From: Gelidibacter gilvus
GTDB lineage: Bacteria; Bacteroidota; Bacteroidia; Flavobacteriales; Flavobacteriaceae
Length of the DNA stretch: 64,000 nt
Assembly (NCBI RefSeq): GCF_004115975.1
Contig: NZ_SDDZ01000005.1
Coordinates: 1 to 64,000 of the forward strand
Direction of reading: 5' to 3'
Below are positions 1 to 9,286 of this stretch, piece after piece. Under the pieces are notes generated by a model, which was not told the origin of the DNA, did not search any database, and saw only the letters and a program-made list of their open reading frames with translations. Position 1 is the first letter of the stretch. Each line of letters starts with the position of its first letter. The translations under genes and the position numbers were made by a program.

Positions 1-344
1 AAAGGGATTGAAGATCCCACAAAGCTCCTAACAATAATTAAGGATGAAAATAGTTCAAACGAAAAAACGCTCAAGCAAGCCTGGCAAAAGGGATTGAAGA
101 TCCCACAAAGCTCCTAACAATAATTAACGATGAAAATAGTTCAAACGGAAAAACGCTCAAGGAAGCCTGGCAAAAGGGATTGAAGATCCCACAAAGCTCC
201 TAACAATAATTAACGATGAAAATAGTTCAAACGAAAAAACGCTCAAGCAAGCCTGGCAAAAGGGATTGAAGATCCCACAAAGCTCCTAACAATAATTAAC
301 GATGAAAATAGTTCAAACGGAAAAACGCTCAAGGAAGCTTGGCG
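1..344. repeat. Four tandem copies of an 86-bp repeat
   Basis: Copies begin at 1, 87, 173 and 259 with a period of exactly 86 bp and only a few substitutions. Copies 1 and 3 share one variant near the end of the unit, and copies 2 and 4 share another. This points to a 172-bp dimer that was itself duplicated. The period is not a multiple of three and no open frame spans the array, so it is non-coding. The end of copy 4 forms the left arm of the terminator at 321-351. Confidence 0.9.
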
Positions 345-351
345 TTTTTTC
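321..351 (-). terminator. Hairpin terminator, probably the original tRNA-Arg terminator
   Basis: An inverted repeat (arms GAAAAACGC and GCGTTTTTTC) closes the tandem array. Read on the minus strand it comes about 20 nt after the tRNA-Arg 3' fragment at 370-393. The two other copies of that fragment, at 22190 and 40200, are also followed by hairpins. I infer that this hairpin was the tRNA terminator before elements were inserted. Confidence 0.6.
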
Positions 352-369
352 TTATTGAACTATTTATTC

Positions 370-393
370 GTGACCACGAAGGGATTCAAACCC
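370..393 (-). other. tRNA-Arg 3'-end fragment, putative attachment site (distal)
   Basis: These 24 bases are identical to the 3' end of the tRNA-Arg gene (T arm and acceptor strand, 40200-40223). No tRNA body follows on the left or right. This is the usual footprint of integration into a tRNA 3' end. It probably marks the outer boundary of a composite island that ends at the intact tRNA. Confidence 0.75.
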
Positions 394-442
394 AATGTTA
401 AATCAGAGTGTTTATCGGGGTTAGCGAAGCCTGTAAAAATTA

Positions 443-458
443 TGTTGACCGAATTGTT
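443..458 (+). other. 16-bp motif shared with the inverted repeat at 22059-22107
   Basis: TGTTGACCGAATTGTT occurs here, 50 bp inside the left boundary of the first putative element. It occurs again at 22092-22107, just inside the right boundary, with its inverted partner at 22059-22074. Motifs repeated at both ends of an element can be arm-type integrase binding sites. That role is inference. Confidence 0.45.
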
Positions 459-548
459 GTAATAGCATTTCGGGTTGATTGACTACTTTTAGTCTATGAC
501 TAAGTTACAAAACAAAGGGTTTCAAACCTACTTAAATACTAGGAAATA

Positions 549-779
549 CTATGTGGCTTCCTGAAGATATTCGTTGACGAGATCCTCGTCAATACCGGTG
601 TATTGAGCGAATTCTCCTGTAGTCACCAACTGGTTAGACGACTTGCCCAAATGGACCTTTATCTCCTTGAGAAGCCTACGACTGTGCCGCTCACTTCTTC
701 CGGTGATGCGCTGGATTTCCTTTGGGTAAATACAAATTCTTCTTAGCTTCATTTGATACACTATCCATGCTTTATCCAT
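549..779 (-). CDS. Small putative DNA-binding protein (76 aa)
   Basis: A basic N-terminal half contains a helix-turn-helix-like stretch (IQRITGRSERHSRRLLKEIK, about residues 22-41). A second short segment (TGEFAQYTGIDEDLVNEYL) resembles an excisionase/MerR-like recognition helix. The ATG is preceded by an 11-bp tandem repeat at 786-833. I recognise the style as a small flavobacterial accessory protein of unknown function but cannot assign a named family. It stands alone between repeats and may be island cargo or a regulator of the Fic gene. Moderate confidence that it is a real gene. Confidence 0.55.
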   Translation of the reverse strand: MDKAWIVYQMKLRRICIYPKEIQRITGRSERHSRRLLKEIKVHLGKSSNQLVTTGEFAQYTGIDEDLVNEYLQEAT

Positions 780-1221
780 ACATCATCCGTACTTCATCCC
801 TACTTCATCCCTACTTCATCCCTACTTCATCTTTATTATTTAATGAGTTTTTAAATTCGTTATTGAAATAAGCTTTTATATACGAGATCCCTGCCTGCGC
901 AGGGATGCTGATGAACTCCTTCTTACTTATCCTCTTTCTTAAAATAGAATAAATTAGGTTTGAAGGGGTATTAAATTGTAAATAAGGTTAGCGGTTGAAG
1001 ACGGAGATCCCTGCCTGCGCAGGGATTTTGATGGAAGGACTAACGAACTCCTTATGACCTGCCCTTTCTAAAATTACGGGTTGTCCTATTTGTTATTCAA
1101 TAATGTTTAAGATTAAATTTTATCAAATGCAAATTGTTGCGGGCACTCGTTAGCAAGGAGCGTTATCGAGAATGGGAGACCCTGCCTGCGCTGGAATTTT
1201 TACCTGAGCAGGGATTAAGGT
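780..1221. repeat. Intergenic stretch with 11-bp tandem repeats and REP-like hairpins
   Basis: From about 786 to 833 there are four consecutive copies, some degenerate, of an 11-bp unit (TACTTCATCCC). Two nearly identical palindromic units follow, at 887-906 and 1007-1026 (arms ATCCCTGC and GCAGGGAT). A degenerate one lies at about 1171-1217. The same palindrome recurs before tRNA-Arg at 40280-40299 and in weaker form at 55762-55778, so it is a dispersed intergenic repeat family. No gene is visible here. Confidence 0.75.
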
Positions 1222-2760
1222 TTAAAATAATTCAGCAAATTCATTTTCAATTTTAACTATGACTTCTTGCGGGATCTCATCAAAGAACTTCGCTTTTTTG
1301 ACTTGAGATAATTTGCCATTATTCTGAATTAGGAATTTAATTAATAGATCGATGTTTGTATCTGGAAGGGTCACTACCCTATTGATAAATTCCACCATAT
1401 GATCATGTCGCTCCAAAAACTTTATTTCGTTAGGTATTATTTCCTCTATAGTTTCTTCAACACATTCATATAAAAATTCGGCTTGAACCGTTAGATCTGC
1501 ATAGCGGTACAAATCGATGGTTTCATTTAAAATTTCAACATTATAGTCTGCCGTTATTACCCAATCAATCCATTCTAACCGCGTTTCTGAAAACGCCTCC
1601 AATACGTCCTGATACTTGCTGATATTATTTAAAATTGCAGCAGATATTGGGAAAATCATATCCCTGCTGGTATACTTCTTACTTATCAGAGTATGATGCA
1701 TCAGATATCTGTGTAAACGACCATTACCATCAGAAAAAGGATGGATAAACACAAAACCGAATGCGATATGTGTAGCCATTAGAATTGGGTCATATGGACT
1801 GTCATTAAGTATCTTATTGGTTTCCAAAAGTCCGTTGATAAGTAGTGGCAGATCTTTTGCCTTAGCAGATACATGGTCAGGTATTGGCGCAAAGGTTTCG
1901 CGGTCATGTTCGCCGATAAACCCTTCTTCCGTTCTCAACCCCATTTGTTTGAGTTTATTCTGACCAATTACAATGTCCTGTAAACGTTCTAACTCTTGAA
2001 GGTTTAATTCTTTCTTTCCAGCTTGACCGATAGCCTTACCCCAGTTGCGCGCTCTTAGATTTTCTGGCTTCTCCCCTTCAATAGCAAAAGATGCTTTAGA
2101 ATCCTTTAGCAATAAAAAAGCCGCTGTTCTTCTAATTAAATTTCTATCCTTCCCTTTTAAATCGAACTCCATTTTATTAGAAAAATCTTTTTCTTGATAG
2201 GCTTCAATTTTATCTGTTCTATTGATCATTGGACAAAAATCGCGCGTTCCTGGTAAATTGTTTTTTACGCGATGCCTGGTTGAATTAACGGTTGGCCCTG
2301 GGAACTGTAGCTTTGCATTTACAACCTCCACATATGAGCCTATTTTTAGGTCGGGTATATCTAATTTCTTTTCGAAGAGCCATTCATACAAAAACCATAT
2401 CCGTCTTGCATACTGTCCTGTTGGTTCTGATAGTATGTATTCTTTAATGGTGTCCTCACTTAAATTAAGGAACACTTGTTTTAAAATAAACAGGTCGATG
2501 CCTTCATACTTAAGCGCAAATATGATGTGACTTATAAGATCATCTTTAGGTTTATGACGCTTGGTGAAGACTTGCCATTGCTCGGTATCATACCGCTGAT
2601 GTTTGTCGGTAACCAGCGTCAATCTTCTGGGTAAGGGCGCTACTTTATTTGTCTCTTCCAATAGAAACTCTATTAAAAGCGCATAGCCAGCCAAGGTGCC
2701 AGCTTCTGGAGTGTTTCTATTATGAAAAACGGTTATTTGTCGTGAAAAGCAATTACTCAT
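1222..2760 (-). CDS. Fic family protein (class II, AMP-transferase type)
   Basis: Fic enzymes usually transfer AMP from ATP to a hydroxyl of a target protein. The 512-aa product carries the full active-site motif HPFSDGNGR at about residues 339-347, with catalytic His, phosphate-binding GNG and Arg. An upstream SFAIEG at about 223-228 matches the inhibitory (S/T)xxxE(G/N) helix that keeps class II Fic proteins off. The N-terminal ~200 residues and the C-terminal ~100 residues are extensions without an assignable name; the N-terminal part is typical of Bacteroidetes Fic proteins. It stands alone, and no antitoxin gene is next to it, in line with the built-in inhibitory helix. Repeated 17-bp motifs surround its start and likely -7 box, suggesting autoregulation. 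Target unknown. Confidence 0.9.
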   Translation of the reverse strand: MSNCFSRQITVFHNRNTPEAGTLAGYALLIEFLLEETNKVAPLPRRLTLVTDKHQRYDTEQWQVFTKRHKPKDDLISHIIFALKYEGIDLFILKQVFLNLSEDTIKEYILSEPTGQYARRIWFLYEWLFEKKLDIPDLKIGSYVEVVNAKLQFPGPTVNSTRHRVKNNLPGTRDFCPMINRTDKIEAYQEKDFSNKMEFDLKGKDRNLIRRTAAFLLLKDSKASFAIEGEKPENLRARNWGKAIGQAGKKELNLQELERLQDIVIGQNKLKQMGLRTEEGFIGEHDRETFAPIPDHVSAKAKDLPLLINGLLETNKILNDSPYDPILMATHIAFGFVFIHPFSDGNGRLHRYLMHHTLISKKYTSRDMIFPISAAILNNISKYQDVLEAFSETRLEWIDWVITADYNVEILNETIDLYRYADLTVQAEFLYECVEETIEEIIPNEIKFLERHDHMVEFINRVVTLPDTNIDLLIKFLIQNNGKLSQVKKAKFFDEIPQEVIVKIENEFAELF

Positions 2761-2831
2761 AGCGTTTATTTATGAAATACACTTACAAATATAGCGTGAA
2801 AAACAATTACTTCTCATGAAAAATGATTACT
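2721..2831 (-). promoter_or_regulatory. Promoter region of fic with iterated 17-bp motifs
   Basis: A TATATTTG box (minus strand, 2786-2793) fits the Bacteroidetes -7 consensus. Motifs of the form YRTGAAAAnnRATTACT lie at 2741-2757, 2795-2811 and 2815-2831, with a weaker copy at 2721-2737. The copies form two pairs, each with 20-bp spacing, one over the start codon and one just upstream of the -7 box. This layout would suit a repressor binding on both sides of the start. Its identity is unknown. Confidence 0.45.
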
Positions 2832-3336
2832 ATTTTATAGATAGCATGAAAATTGGACATAAACAATCATTCTGAATATTTTTATTTAGTTTAGAAATTG
2901 TTTCGATTTGTACGCATTGAACTAAAAACAGTAACGTGAAAGAGAGTTTATCCTGACAAAAGAATAGATCCTTGAAAGGCTTTGAAAGAAAGTTGGCTAG
3001 GGTTATAAAATATCATAATATTGAACAAAATAAGATGGGCACTAGAACCTTATTTCATATCACTATTGTACAATAAAAGATCCAAGACCACTTACTTCGA
3101 CTGCGCTCAGCACAGATCGTTGATAGAACCTAGAATTTAGACTCATATCGTAAAGCATTGAAAGCATTGGGCATGTAATTTAGCACTCGGACTAAATCCA
3201 CATTTTTTATAAGCGTTTCTAACAAAATTGAATGAAGCGCATTTTAGAAGAAAACTTTAAAAATCGCCATGTGTAAAACCGTACGCGAAGTAATGCAAGT
3301 TATAATCGGACACCAATGATTTCATTTATATAAATT
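2832..3336. other. AT-rich intergenic region, no gene seen
   Basis: Between the divergent fic and acetyltransferase genes. It contains a short stretch at about 3094-3117 resembling the widespread flavobacterial intergenic sequence of the CTTCGACTGCGCTCAG type. I see no open frame with coding character and no RNA gene. Confidence 0.5.
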
Positions 3337-4125
3337 ATGATTACTTTCGAAACAACAGACAAAAAAGAGGATTTACAAGAGATTCTCAACTTGCAAAAAG
3401 CCAATTTAAAGAAGAACCTTTCCAAAGAAGACGCGGAAAAGGATGGCTTTGTTACGGTAGATCACGATTGGGAATCGCTTATTGGATTAACGAATATTGA
3501 GCCGCATGCTGTGGCCAAGGACAATGGAAAAGTAGTTGGATATGTATTGGCTATGACCAAAAAATCAAGATTTGATATTCCTTTAATCGCTCCGATGTTT
3601 AATGAATTTAAAAGGATTCCCTTTCGCGGTAAAACAATTGCTGATTTTAATTATATGGTTGTAGGTCAAACCTGTGTACATAAGGATTATCGTGGACAAG
3701 GATTGATTGAAGGATTATTCCAACACTATAAAACCTCTTTTTCTGAGCACTACGAATTTTCTATTACGGAAATAGCTTCCAGTAATATACGTTCTTTAAA
3801 AGCACATCAAAAGTGGGCTATGAAATCATACATTCCTATACCGACTCATCAGGCAGTCATTGGAATGTGGTACTATAACCCGAAACTTAAAGAAGCGAGA
3901 ATGCCTGTGATTCTGCATGAGGAATTAGCAGATAAATGGTTGACCAAATTAGAAGGCGATAAAGACCAGAAGTTTATTGAGGAGCTTATTCAAGAATATC
4001 CTCAGGAAGAATTGGAAGCTCATACGGTTTCGAAATTGAGAGGTAAGGACTATATGGGGAATGTTCCGGGGATTAGCGATCCTGTGAAGTATGGGGGTTG
4101 GTGTTTTAATCCCATTATATCCTAG
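3337..4125 (+). CDS. GNAT acetyltransferase fused to an SRAP-like C-terminal tail
   Basis: Residues 1 to about 184 form a GNAT N-acetyltransferase domain with the acetyl-CoA loop VHKDYRGQGLIEG at about 114-126. The tail changes family: from MPVIL at about 189, through EELADKWL and YPQEELEAHTVSKLRG, it matches the C-terminal part of SOS response-associated peptidases (SRAP/YedK/HMCES). The catalytic Cys2 of SRAP proteins is absent because that N-terminal half is missing. The frame is open across the junction, so this is either a chimera formed by a deletion joining two genes or a rare natural fusion. The acetyl acceptor is unknown. It converges with glpF, 11 bp apart. Confidence 0.75.
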   Translation: MITFETTDKKEDLQEILNLQKANLKKNLSKEDAEKDGFVTVDHDWESLIGLTNIEPHAVAKDNGKVVGYVLAMTKKSRFDIPLIAPMFNEFKRIPFRGKTIADFNYMVVGQTCVHKDYRGQGLIEGLFQHYKTSFSEHYEFSITEIASSNIRSLKAHQKWAMKSYIPIPTHQAVIGMWYYNPKLKEARMPVILHEELADKWLTKLEGDKDQKFIEELIQEYPQEELEAHTVSKLRGKDYMGNVPGISDPVKYGGWCFNPIIS

Positions 4126-4136
4126 CCACTTCTCAT

Positions 4137-4865
4137 TTAAGACAATGCAAGCATTAAGATTGCGGCCAAACAAGCACCCACAATAGGTCCTAAAACAGGA
4201 ATCCAAGAGTAAGCCCAATCACTTGAAACTTTATCTTTGATTGGTAAAATAGCGTGCATGATTCTCGGGCCTAAGTCGCGTGCAGGATTTATAGCATAGC
4301 CCGTTGTACCACCTAATGAAAGACCTATGGACCAAACCACAAGTGCAACTGGCAAAGCGCCTAATGAGCCCAGCCCAATTACCGTTTCCGAATCTGCGAT
4401 TGAGGCATCCGTAAAATAAAGAACTGAAAATATCAACACGAATGTACCAACAGCCTCACTAAGGAAATTTGAAAAGAGATTTTTAATTGCTGGTGCCGTA
4501 CAGAAAACAGCTTTTTTTGCACCGCCATCGTCAGTAACCATAAAATGCGGTCTGTATATCAACCAGACTGTTCCAGAACCTATCATGGCACCGAGCATTT
4601 GCGCTAGCACATAAAATGGAACGTCTGCCCAGGGAAACGCACCTGAAACCGCCAATCCTACACTCACAGCAGGGTTTAAATGGGCGCCACTGTATGGTGA
4701 TGCAAATACCACCGCCACATAAACAGCCAATGCCCAACCCGTGGTTATAACAATCCATCCACTGTTGTTTCCTATGGTTTTACTTAACACAACATTTGCC
4801 ACGACGCCTCCACCTAAAAGGATTAATAAAGCGGTTCCGATAATTTCTGATATAAATGGAGTCAT
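4137..4865 (-). CDS. glpF: Glycerol uptake facilitator (aquaglyceroporin)
   Basis: This 242-aa MIP-family channel lets glycerol cross the inner membrane. Both NPA boxes are present: HLNPAVS at about residue 62 and NPARD at about 194. The Asp after the second NPA box is typical of glycerol facilitators rather than strict water channels. Six hydrophobic segments plus the two half-helices fit the family length. The gene lies 94 bp downstream of glpK on the same strand, at the end of the glpD-glpK-glpF series, so it is probably cotranscribed to supply substrate to the kinase. Confidence 0.93.
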   Translation of the reverse strand: MTPFISEIIGTALLILLGGGVVANVVLSKTIGNNSGWIVITTGWALAVYVAVVFASPYSGAHLNPAVSVGLAVSGAFPWADVPFYVLAQMLGAMIGSGTVWLIYRPHFMVTDDGGAKKAVFCTAPAIKNLFSNFLSEAVGTFVLIFSVLYFTDASIADSETVIGLGSLGALPVALVVWSIGLSLGGTTGYAINPARDLGPRIMHAILPIKDKVSSDWAYSWIPVLGPIVGACLAAILMLALS

Positions 4866-4959
4866 TCCTTTTAGTACTTGTTATTGATTATTAATATTAT
4901 CTAAGGGAAAGGTTATGATGAGCAACAGCGTTATAATTTTCCCAAGGGCCAATTTATGA

Positions 4960-6456
4960 TTATTTTTCTCTTGTCCAATATTCTAAAGCATCAATGGCTC
5001 TATACCAACCCTTAATCTCTTTTTCAATATTTTCCCTCTCATTATTAGGTTTAAACCGTTGGTCAGTTTGCCAGATTTCTTGAATTTCTTCTGGATTCTT
5101 CCAATAACCTACTGCCAATCCTGCTAAGAAAGCCGCACCCATGGCAGTAGTTTCCACTATTTTTGGTCGGACAGTTTCTGTGTCCAACACATCTGCCTGA
5201 AACTGCATTAACATGTCATTGATTGTCGCTCCGCCATCAACCCGGAGTTCCTCAATGGATATACCAGAATCAGCCTCCATAGCCTTTAGGATGTCCATAA
5301 CTTGATAGGCAATAGATTCCAAAGCTGCTCGTGCAATATGTGCATCTGTGCTTCCTCTGGTCAAGCCGAAAATTGTACCTTGCGCATGTTGGTTCCAATG
5401 TGGTGCGCCAAGTCCTGCAAATGCGGGTACAAAATAAACCCCGTCAGAGCTCTCCACTGAACTGGCCAATTTTTCGACATCAGCAGAGGTTCTGATGATT
5501 TTCAAACTATCACGAAGCCATTGCACCACAGCTCCTGCAATAAAAATACTCCCTTCAAATGCATATGTTGTTTTGCCGTTAATTTTCCATGCCACGGTGG
5601 TTAGAAGATTATTTTTTGATACCACAGGCTTTTCTCCAATATTCATAAGCATAAAACAACCAGTGCCATACGTAGTTTTCACCATTCCTGGTTTGGTGCA
5701 CATTTGTCCAAATAATGCCGATTGCTGGTCTCCCGCAATGCCTGCTATTGGAATTTTAGCATCATAAAATGTAGAATTGGTATGCCCATAAACTTCACTT
5801 GATGCTTTTACCATTGGCAGCATGCTTTTTGGAACTGTTAATAACTCTAGCAGCTCATCATCCCATTCCATGGTGTTAATATTGAAAAGCATGGTCCTAG
5901 AGGCATTGGTAACATCTGTAATATGTTTTTCTCCTTTGGTGAAATTCCACACCAACCAAGTATCAATGGTTCCTAAAATGAGATCTCCGGCTTCGGCATC
6001 TTCTCTTGCACCTTTTACATTATCCAAGATCCACTTCACTTTAGTACCAGAAAAATAAGAATCGATGACAAGTCCAGTCTTCTCTCTAATCAGGTCGTTT
6101 TTACCTTGCTTTTTCAGTTCATCGCAAAAATCAGAGGTTCTCTTATCCTGCCAAACGATGGCATTATAAACAGGTTTTCCGGTTTTTTTATTCCATACCA
6201 CAACGGTCTCACGCTGGTTGGTAATTCCTATGGCTGCAATATTTTCTATATTTAATCCTTTTTTTGCAATAGCCTCTGCTGCAACCCCTGTTTGAGTGGA
6301 CCAGATTTCCAATGGATCGTGTTCAACCCATCCCGGCTTGGGAAAATATTGGGTAAACTCCTTTTGTGCAATTGTAATTATAGACCCATTTTTATCAAAG
6401 ACGATCGCTCTTGAACTCGTTGTTCCCTGATCTAAAGAAAGTATGTATTTCGCCAT
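4960..6456 (-). CDS. glpK: Glycerol kinase
   Basis: Phosphorylates glycerol to sn-glycerol-3-phosphate with ATP in the cytoplasm. The 498-aa length and the N-terminal [14 protein letters not shown] phosphate-binding signature, plus [13 protein letters not shown] and [16 protein letters not shown], are those of FGGY-family GlpK. All family landmarks look intact. It sits between glpD (65 bp away) and glpF. Together the three give the standard route glycerol, glycerol-3-phosphate, dihydroxyacetone phosphate. Confidence 0.97.
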   Translation of the reverse strand: MAKYILSLDQGTTSSRAIVFDKNGSIITIAQKEFTQYFPKPGWVEHDPLEIWSTQTGVAAEAIAKKGLNIENIAAIGITNQRETVVVWNKKTGKPVYNAIVWQDKRTSDFCDELKKQGKNDLIREKTGLVIDSYFSGTKVKWILDNVKGAREDAEAGDLILGTIDTWLVWNFTKGEKHITDVTNASRTMLFNINTMEWDDELLELLTVPKSMLPMVKASSEVYGHTNSTFYDAKIPIAGIAGDQQSALFGQMCTKPGMVKTTYGTGCFMLMNIGEKPVVSKNNLLTTVAWKINGKTTYAFEGSIFIAGAVVQWLRDSLKIIRTSADVEKLASSVESSDGVYFVPAFAGLGAPHWNQHAQGTIFGLTRGSTDAHIARAALESIAYQVMDILKAMEADSGISIEELRVDGGATINDMLMQFQADVLDTETVRPKIVETTAMGAAFLAGLAVGYWKNPEEIQEIWQTDQRFKPNNERENIEKEIKGWYRAIDALEYWTREK

Positions 6457-6521
6457 ATTAAATTATTTTTAAACTTATACTTAGATTTAAAATTTTCTTA
6501 AATGCTTAAGACTGATTTCAA

Positions 6522-8123
6522 TTATATTATATATTGATTTGCCAATTGTGTAAATTCTTTTATTTGTGCTGACTCCCAAGTCTGAGGTTTATTTAAGTAC
6601 TGTGCTAAAACATGTGCGACATACGGAGCGACTTCTTGAGCCGCCTTGGCGTCTAAAAATAGAATTCGCACACGTCGCGCCAAAACATCTTCAACGGTAC
6701 GCGCCATTTCATTTGTAACCGCCCAAACCACTTCGGCCTTTAGGAATTCTAACCGAGGGTGTAATTTTTCAGCCAATTCAGGAGTGTCAGCAATCAGGAG
6801 TTCGATGGCTTTTTGATCGGTACCATAAATATAGAGATGATTTGTAGCCTCCGCCGAACCATCGGCGCCATGAATTCGGAGATCTTTAGTCCGACAATTC
6901 TTGTGCGATAATTTCCCTAATGCTATGGCCTTATTTATAGTATCTTGGGCCATTCTTCTATAAGTCGTCCACTTTCCTCCAGTAATCGTCATTAAACCAG
7001 ATTCTGAAACAATAATCTTGTGGCTTCTTGAGATCTCTTTAGTTTTTTCTGAAGCATCCTTTGGAGCTGCCAAAGGGCGCAATCCTGCAAAAATACTCAA
7101 CACATCACTTCTTGAAACCGTTTTATTCAGATAGGCATTTGCCGTTTCCAAAATAAAATCAATCTCCTTTTCCAACGGTTTTGGCTCCAAACTATGGCTA
7201 TCCAATAAGGTATCTGTTGTTCCTACCACGACGCGATTATGCCATGGTACTAAAAAGAGCACTCGTCCATCTGTAGTTTTAGGAATCATTATGGCGTCAT
7301 CCCCAGGCAAAAAGGAACGATCCAATACCAAATGGATGCCTTGGCTTGGCCTTACCGTATTTTTTGCATCAAATTTATCCATTTGTAAAATTTCATCGGT
7401 AAATACGCCAGTTGCATTAATAACTACTTTGGCATTGAGTTGATATTCTACACCACCTTCTGCATCTTTAGCCATGACCCCACTCACTTTGCCTTCTTTA
7501 GTTTTTAGCAATTTGCAAACCTTAAAATGATTTAAAGCCGTCGCGCCTTGCTCGATGCAGGTTTGGGCAATGTTAACCGCTAAGCGCGCATCATCAAATT
7601 GACCATCGTGATAAACTACGCCACCCTTAAGATGCTTGGTTTGAATGGTAGAAAGTCTTTTTGAAGTTTTCTTCTTAGAAATACGAATTGAGGCTCCGAA
7701 ACTTAATTTGCCCGCCAATAAATCATAAACCTTCAAACCTACAGTATAAAGAATAGTGTCCCACCAACTGTAGTTTGGAATAATGAATGATTGATTTTTA
7801 ATGAGGTGAGATGCGTTTTTAAGCATTAATCCCCTCTCATAAAGTGCTTCTTTGACCAAATCAATATTGCCCTGTGCCAAATAACGCACACCGCCATGAA
7901 CCAGTTTTGTACTTCTGCTAGACGTTCCTTTTGCGAAATCGGATTGCTCCAAAAGTAGGGTTTTGAAGCCCCTCGTTACACTATCCAATGCGACACCTAA
8001 TCCAGTTGCACCACCTCCTATAACTATGACATCCCAATTTTGGTTGTCAACTACTTGTTGCACTAATACTTCTCTACTGAACACCTTTTTTGTATTTAGT
8101 ACTGTTACTTCTTTCTTATTCAA
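6522..8123 (-). CDS. glpD: Aerobic glycerol-3-phosphate dehydrogenase (FAD)
   Basis: Oxidises glycerol-3-phosphate to dihydroxyacetone phosphate, passing electrons to the quinone pool at the inner membrane. An N-terminal FAD-binding GGGATGLG motif at about residues 36-43 is followed by GTSSRSTKLVHGGVRYL, highly characteristic of GlpD. Length (533 aa) is normal, including the DAO C-terminal domain. The longest frame starts with TTG at 8123, and a GTG at about codon 14 is an alternative; there is no ATG close by. The gene heads the glpD-glpK-glpF run and follows the GDPD gene by 282 bp. Confidence 0.95.
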   Translation of the reverse strand: MNKKEVTVLNTKKVFSREVLVQQVVDNQNWDVIVIGGGATGLGVALDSVTRGFKTLLLEQSDFAKGTSSRSTKLVHGGVRYLAQGNIDLVKEALYERGLMLKNASHLIKNQSFIIPNYSWWDTILYTVGLKVYDLLAGKLSFGASIRISKKKTSKRLSTIQTKHLKGGVVYHDGQFDDARLAVNIAQTCIEQGATALNHFKVCKLLKTKEGKVSGVMAKDAEGGVEYQLNAKVVINATGVFTDEILQMDKFDAKNTVRPSQGIHLVLDRSFLPGDDAIMIPKTTDGRVLFLVPWHNRVVVGTTDTLLDSHSLEPKPLEKEIDFILETANAYLNKTVSRSDVLSIFAGLRPLAAPKDASEKTKEISRSHKIIVSESGLMTITGGKWTTYRRMAQDTINKAIALGKLSHKNCRTKDLRIHGADGSAEATNHLYIYGTDQKAIELLIADTPELAEKLHPRLEFLKAEVVWAVTNEMARTVEDVLARRVRILFLDAKAAQEVAPYVAHVLAQYLNKPQTWESAQIKEFTQLANQYII

Positions 8124-8405
8124 ACCTACATGTATATAAAGACCTATTTTTTTCTTATTTTTTTGGTGTCCTGACTTTTGATTCTAACCGTTCATTCTGA
8201 ATTCAGAATATTAGCTTATAAAATATGAGTGGTGTTTTTTAATTTCAAAGCACAACTTTTCACTCTTTGATTAAAAGGCTCGCACAAAAAAAGTTTCTGA
8301 AACTTTGACTGGTTCTAGTGACCAACTATCAATTTGCTTATAAGATTTTGAATACGTTGGGACTAGTAATTGGTTATACTTGATCAAAAATGGCATAGGG
8401 CCAGT

Positions 8406-9227
8406 TTAGTTGTCTTTTAAAACTTTAAAAAGCAATTCTGGTTCGTCGGTGGTAATATAATCTACTTTGTTATCCAACAAAGTCTTCATATCCGATTCCT
8501 TGTTCACAGTCCAATAATTGACAGTCATGCCTAAATCATGCGCTTCCTTGACCCAATTAGGATTTTTTAAGAACGTTTTAAAATTGTAATCGATACCTGT
8601 ATAACCTACTGAAAACGCTTCCGCCGGAGTTTTATCACCATTGAGGTAAGCTACTTTAGCTTTTGGGTCTAACTTTTTTATCAATTGTCCAACCTCATAA
8701 CTAAAGCAAATATATTCTACCATAGTCTGCGCTTTTAAACTTTTAACCAGATCTACAGTCATTTCCGTTAATTTCAATGTTCTCTCCAATCCAGAAGGAG
8801 CCGTTTTAATTTCTATAATTAATTTGGTCTTTTTCTGCTTAAGCCCTTCTTCCAAATACGCGTTAACGGTGGGAATTTTTTCTCCGTTTGGATGTTCCTT
8901 AGCCAACAGCTCTTTATAAGTAGAGGTTTCAATATCAATCCCCATAAAATCCTTATCGTGATTCACCACCATGATATCATCTTTTGAAAGATGAATATCA
9001 AATTCAGATCCATAACATCCTAAGGCAATCGCTTCCTTAAGAGAGGCTATGGAGTTTTGTGGCAATCCGGAAGTTTTCCATGCGCCGCGATGTGCGATCA
9101 CTGGATTATTGACGCTTTTACAACTGCCAAGTATTACCAAAAAACCGAGTAACAGGGCCATTTGCGAATAGGTTTTAAGAGATATAATTTTTTGTATCAT
9201 AAATACTTTATTAATATTATTATTCAA
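8406..9227 (-). CDS. Glycerophosphodiester phosphodiesterase, lipoprotein
   Basis: Hydrolyses glycerophosphodiesters (deacylated phospholipids) to glycerol-3-phosphate and an alcohol. The protein opens with a signal peptide ending in a lipobox (VILGSC), so it should be a lipid-anchored envelope protein. The GDPD core follows: AHRGAWKTSGLPQNS at about 44-58, EFDIH at about 76-80 and a second catalytic His in VVNHDKDF. Methionine 10 gives a more usual signal peptide than methionine 1. It lies between glpD and a metallophosphoesterase, so the product could enter GlpD directly. It is functionally like GlpQ, though not necessarily orthologous. Confidence 0.92.
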   Translation of the reverse strand: MNNNINKVFMIQKIISLKTYSQMALLLGFLVILGSCKSVNNPVIAHRGAWKTSGLPQNSIASLKEAIALGCYGSEFDIHLSKDDIMVVNHDKDFMGIDIETSTYKELLAKEHPNGEKIPTVNAYLEEGLKQKKTKLIIEIKTAPSGLERTLKLTEMTVDLVKSLKAQTMVEYICFSYEVGQLIKKLDPKAKVAYLNGDKTPAEAFSVGYTGIDYNFKTFLKNPNWVKEAHDLGMTVNYWTVNKESDMKTLLDNKVDYITTDEPELLFKVLKDN

Positions 9228-9286
9228 TAAATAGAATTTGTTTGATCTAGAATAGGCAACTCAACAAGCTATGAAGCATCCTGAAC

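Noticed and set aside
1-344. Possible CRISPR array
   Set aside because: The units are contiguous 86-bp tandem copies without unique spacers, and no cas genes are present.
370-393. Additional tRNA gene
   Set aside because: Only the last 24 bases of tRNA-Arg are present here and at 22190. There is no D arm, anticodon arm or 5' acceptor strand.
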